Of a DNA stretch of 64,000 bases, positions 62,045 to 64,000 are shown one piece after another. The translations under genes and the position numbers were made by a program. The stretch is from assembly GCF_030445035.2 (NCBI RefSeq), contig NC_080682.1, positions 31,664,770 through 31,728,769 on the forward strand, read 5' to 3'. Under the pieces are notes generated by a model. It was not told the origin of the DNA. It saw only the letters and a list, made by a program, of their open reading frames with translations, and made no database searches. The stretch comes from Dasypus novemcinctus. Taxonomy: Eukaryota; Chordata; Mammalia; Cingulata; Dasypodidae. The first letter of the stretch is position 1; the number at the start of each line of letters is the position of its first letter.

Positions 62045-62465
62045 GCGGAACTTTTGTTTTAAATAGATATGAGTCCAATTCCACCCTTTTTGTTCTCTAG
62101 CTATATGATTAAGAAAATATGCTTAGTATCTCTGAGCCTCACTCTACTTTGATATTAAATGAAATAATCATGGTTGAAAGAATTGTAGAGAAGATTTAAG
62201 TGTATGTCAAGTTTCTCTTATAATGACTTCAAAATTATTTTGTACACTAAAGATGCCAGGTACCTTTCTGCTTTGCTTAGCTTATGTTATTAATATTAAA
62301 GATAAAAATTGAGGAACTATTTTCTTCTCAACAATCTAATATCTTAGAGAATTGATGTTTATTCTGCCATATTTATCACAATTTTATATATAATTAGTAT
62401 TCATTATGTAAATGATAAATTGACTGAATTACACGTATATTACCATGTGTTCACCATTTGAAAAT
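62045..62465. other. AT-rich intergenic sequence
   Basis: No gene or named repeat seen. Confidence 0.4.
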
Positions 62466-62469
62466 AAGT

Positions 62470-63650
62470 ATTTTATTTTAGAATAATTTCAGATATATAA
62501 AAAGTTGTAAATATTATTATTAGAGTGTTCTCATAAACTACACTTTGTCCCTTATTAGTATTTATTATTATCACCCCACAAGAATACGGTACATTTGTCA
62601 CAACTATTTAACAAATGCTAATACATTATTATAAACTACAATCCATAATTTATTCAGATTTCCTTAATTTTGTCCTTACATTCTTTTTCTCCACCAAAAT
62701 TCCATCCTGAATAACATGTTACATTTAGCTACCAAGTTTCTTTAGGACTTTGTAGACAGTGACAATTTCTCTGACTTTCTTTGTTCTTGATGACCTAGAC
62801 AGTACTAAGGAGGAATGGCCAAATCTTCTGGACATTATAAATCAACTGGGATTTTCTGATAATTTTGTCATGAATAGATTGGTGTTATGGAATTTTGGAA
62901 GGAATACCACAAAGGGAAAATTCCATTTGATCATATCATATCAAAAGCATATACTATCAGCCTACTTATTGTTGGTGTTAACCTTGATCACTTGGCTGAG
63001 GTAGTGTTTGCCAGTTTTCTGCACTATGAAATTACTCCTTCTCCCATCTCTTTCCATACTGTACTTTTTTTGAAGGTGGTCACTATGTATATCCTATACT
63101 AAATAGTAGAGAATTATGCTACTTCCTTGGAATTGTAGTATCTACAAAAACCATTTGGAATAGTTCTGTATGGGAGATCTGTCTATTCTCCCCATTTATT
63201 TATTTATTTTTATTGAATCATTTGTTTATAATAGTATGGACTCATGGATATTAGTTTACTACTGTAGGTTATAGTCTGATATGTACTATTTATTTTATTG
63301 CATATATTTTTCCAGCCTTGGCCATTGAGAGATATTTCACCTGGGTCCCATGTCCTTTTGATATATCTTCATCATTTTGCATATGTGTATGTGTTGTATT
63401 TGTTGTTTTTGATTGGATATAGAAATAATTCTTCCTTACTTTCTGGCTAAAATGTGCTCCAGTTCATCTTTTACATTTCTTGTAACAGCCCTAAAATCAA
63501 GCAAATCTGCCAGGAGTCCTGTTTCCTTTTATTTTATTATGGTCTTGGAAACCAAGATCTCTGCACTGGGTGAACATGGATTTTTATTATAGTCAAGAAG
63601 TTTAATTTAGGGACAAATTAACACCTTCCATTGTAAAAATAGGTCACATG
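62470..63650 (-). mobile_element. Ancient L1M 3' region
   Basis: The plus strand reads as the antisense of the old L1M 3' UTR common to placental mammals: 'accttgatcacttggctgag', 'agtatggactcatggatatt', 'ttccagccttggccattgag', 'gtcccatgtccttttga'. Much diverged. The 81-codon frame at 62759-63004 is not a gene. Confidence 0.65.
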
Positions 63651-63654
63651 TTTT

Positions 63655-64000
63655 CCCATATTCTAAGAAGAGCAGTTGAAGATTGACCTCTTTAATTACA
63701 TCTTGTTGATGTTTCTTAATTGAGAGGAAGGGGACATTTTAGGGAATGATTTTCCCCAGACTCAGATATTTCGTCTCATTCATGTTAAATACTCATCCAG
63801 TGAAAGCAAAAGAGAAGCATTTCCCAGTTAAAATCTTGGACGATGGTGAATTTCAGTAAGTGTGGGATTAAACTGGGAAAAAGCTAGCAGGGCTTAGGTG
63901 AGAACCTAAGCCTCTTTAGGTCAAATGGACACTTTTGAAGAATAATCAGCATTTTAGAAGCATCTTTTTTTCTTACTCGAGCAAGAAGTGATTTACAATC
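63655..64000. other. Intergenic sequence to window end
   Basis: No gene or repeat that I can name. Confidence 0.4.

Noticed and set aside
62759-63102. Two frames of 71-81 codons
   Set aside because: They fall in an ancient L1M 3' region in antisense.
1-64000. Prokaryotic features such as CRISPR arrays, operons or ribosome-binding sites
   Set aside because: The sequence is mammalian; the repeats are retroposons, LTRs and microsatellites, with no regularly spaced repeat array.

Overview
The window is mammalian nuclear DNA, AT-rich and dominated by transposable elements. It carries long tRNA-derived SINEs of the armadillo DAS type, several L1 LINEs and several endogenous-retrovirus LTRs. The DAS SINEs (for example 1412-1820 and 37749-38152) point to a xenarthran, most likely an armadillo such as Dasypus. 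That lineage call rests on recognising the repeats by eye, not on a database search.

The only intact protein gene I can support is one single-exon olfactory receptor (OR) of family 4, closest by recall to OR4P4, on the minus strand at 29417-30352. Two other chemoreceptor genes are broken: an N-terminal fragment of a family-4 OR at 3520-3823 (minus), and a nearly full-length vomeronasal type-1 receptor with one frameshift at 57742-58673 (minus).

The OR gene sits in a locus that has been duplicated several times. I read four related units by eye: A (1 to about 3.8 kb, dead OR), C (about 19.8-24.65 kb, OR missing), B (about 25.6-33.6 kb, live OR) and D (about 37.7-48.9 kb, OR missing). Units C and D share the same OR-less junction, where a short L1 5'-end fragment joins the right flank. 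This suggests that an OR-deleted unit was itself duplicated.

Between and inside these units are retroviral insertions. The clearest is a provirus on the minus strand at 10934-17972. It has 472-bp LTRs differing at 6 sites, a primer-binding site matching tRNA-Arg(UCU) and a polypurine tract, but no long reading frame; its interior is AT-rich. A relic at 43.3-44.5 kb shares that interior. Solo LTRs lie at 3911-4382, about 9258-9721, 13868-14330 (nested in the provirus) and 25089-25440. A degraded envelope fragment lies at 41814-42278.

From 49.3 to 61.4 kb the DNA is a stack of L1 elements with later insertions. One insertion holds the V1R pseudogene together with an L1 3' end. A GC- and CpG-rich stretch at about 8.6-9.24 kb is the only one in the window and may be a processed pseudogene or a CpG island. 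The last 1.2 kb before 63.65 kb is an ancient L1M 3' region. All boundaries without a stated target-site duplication are approximate.
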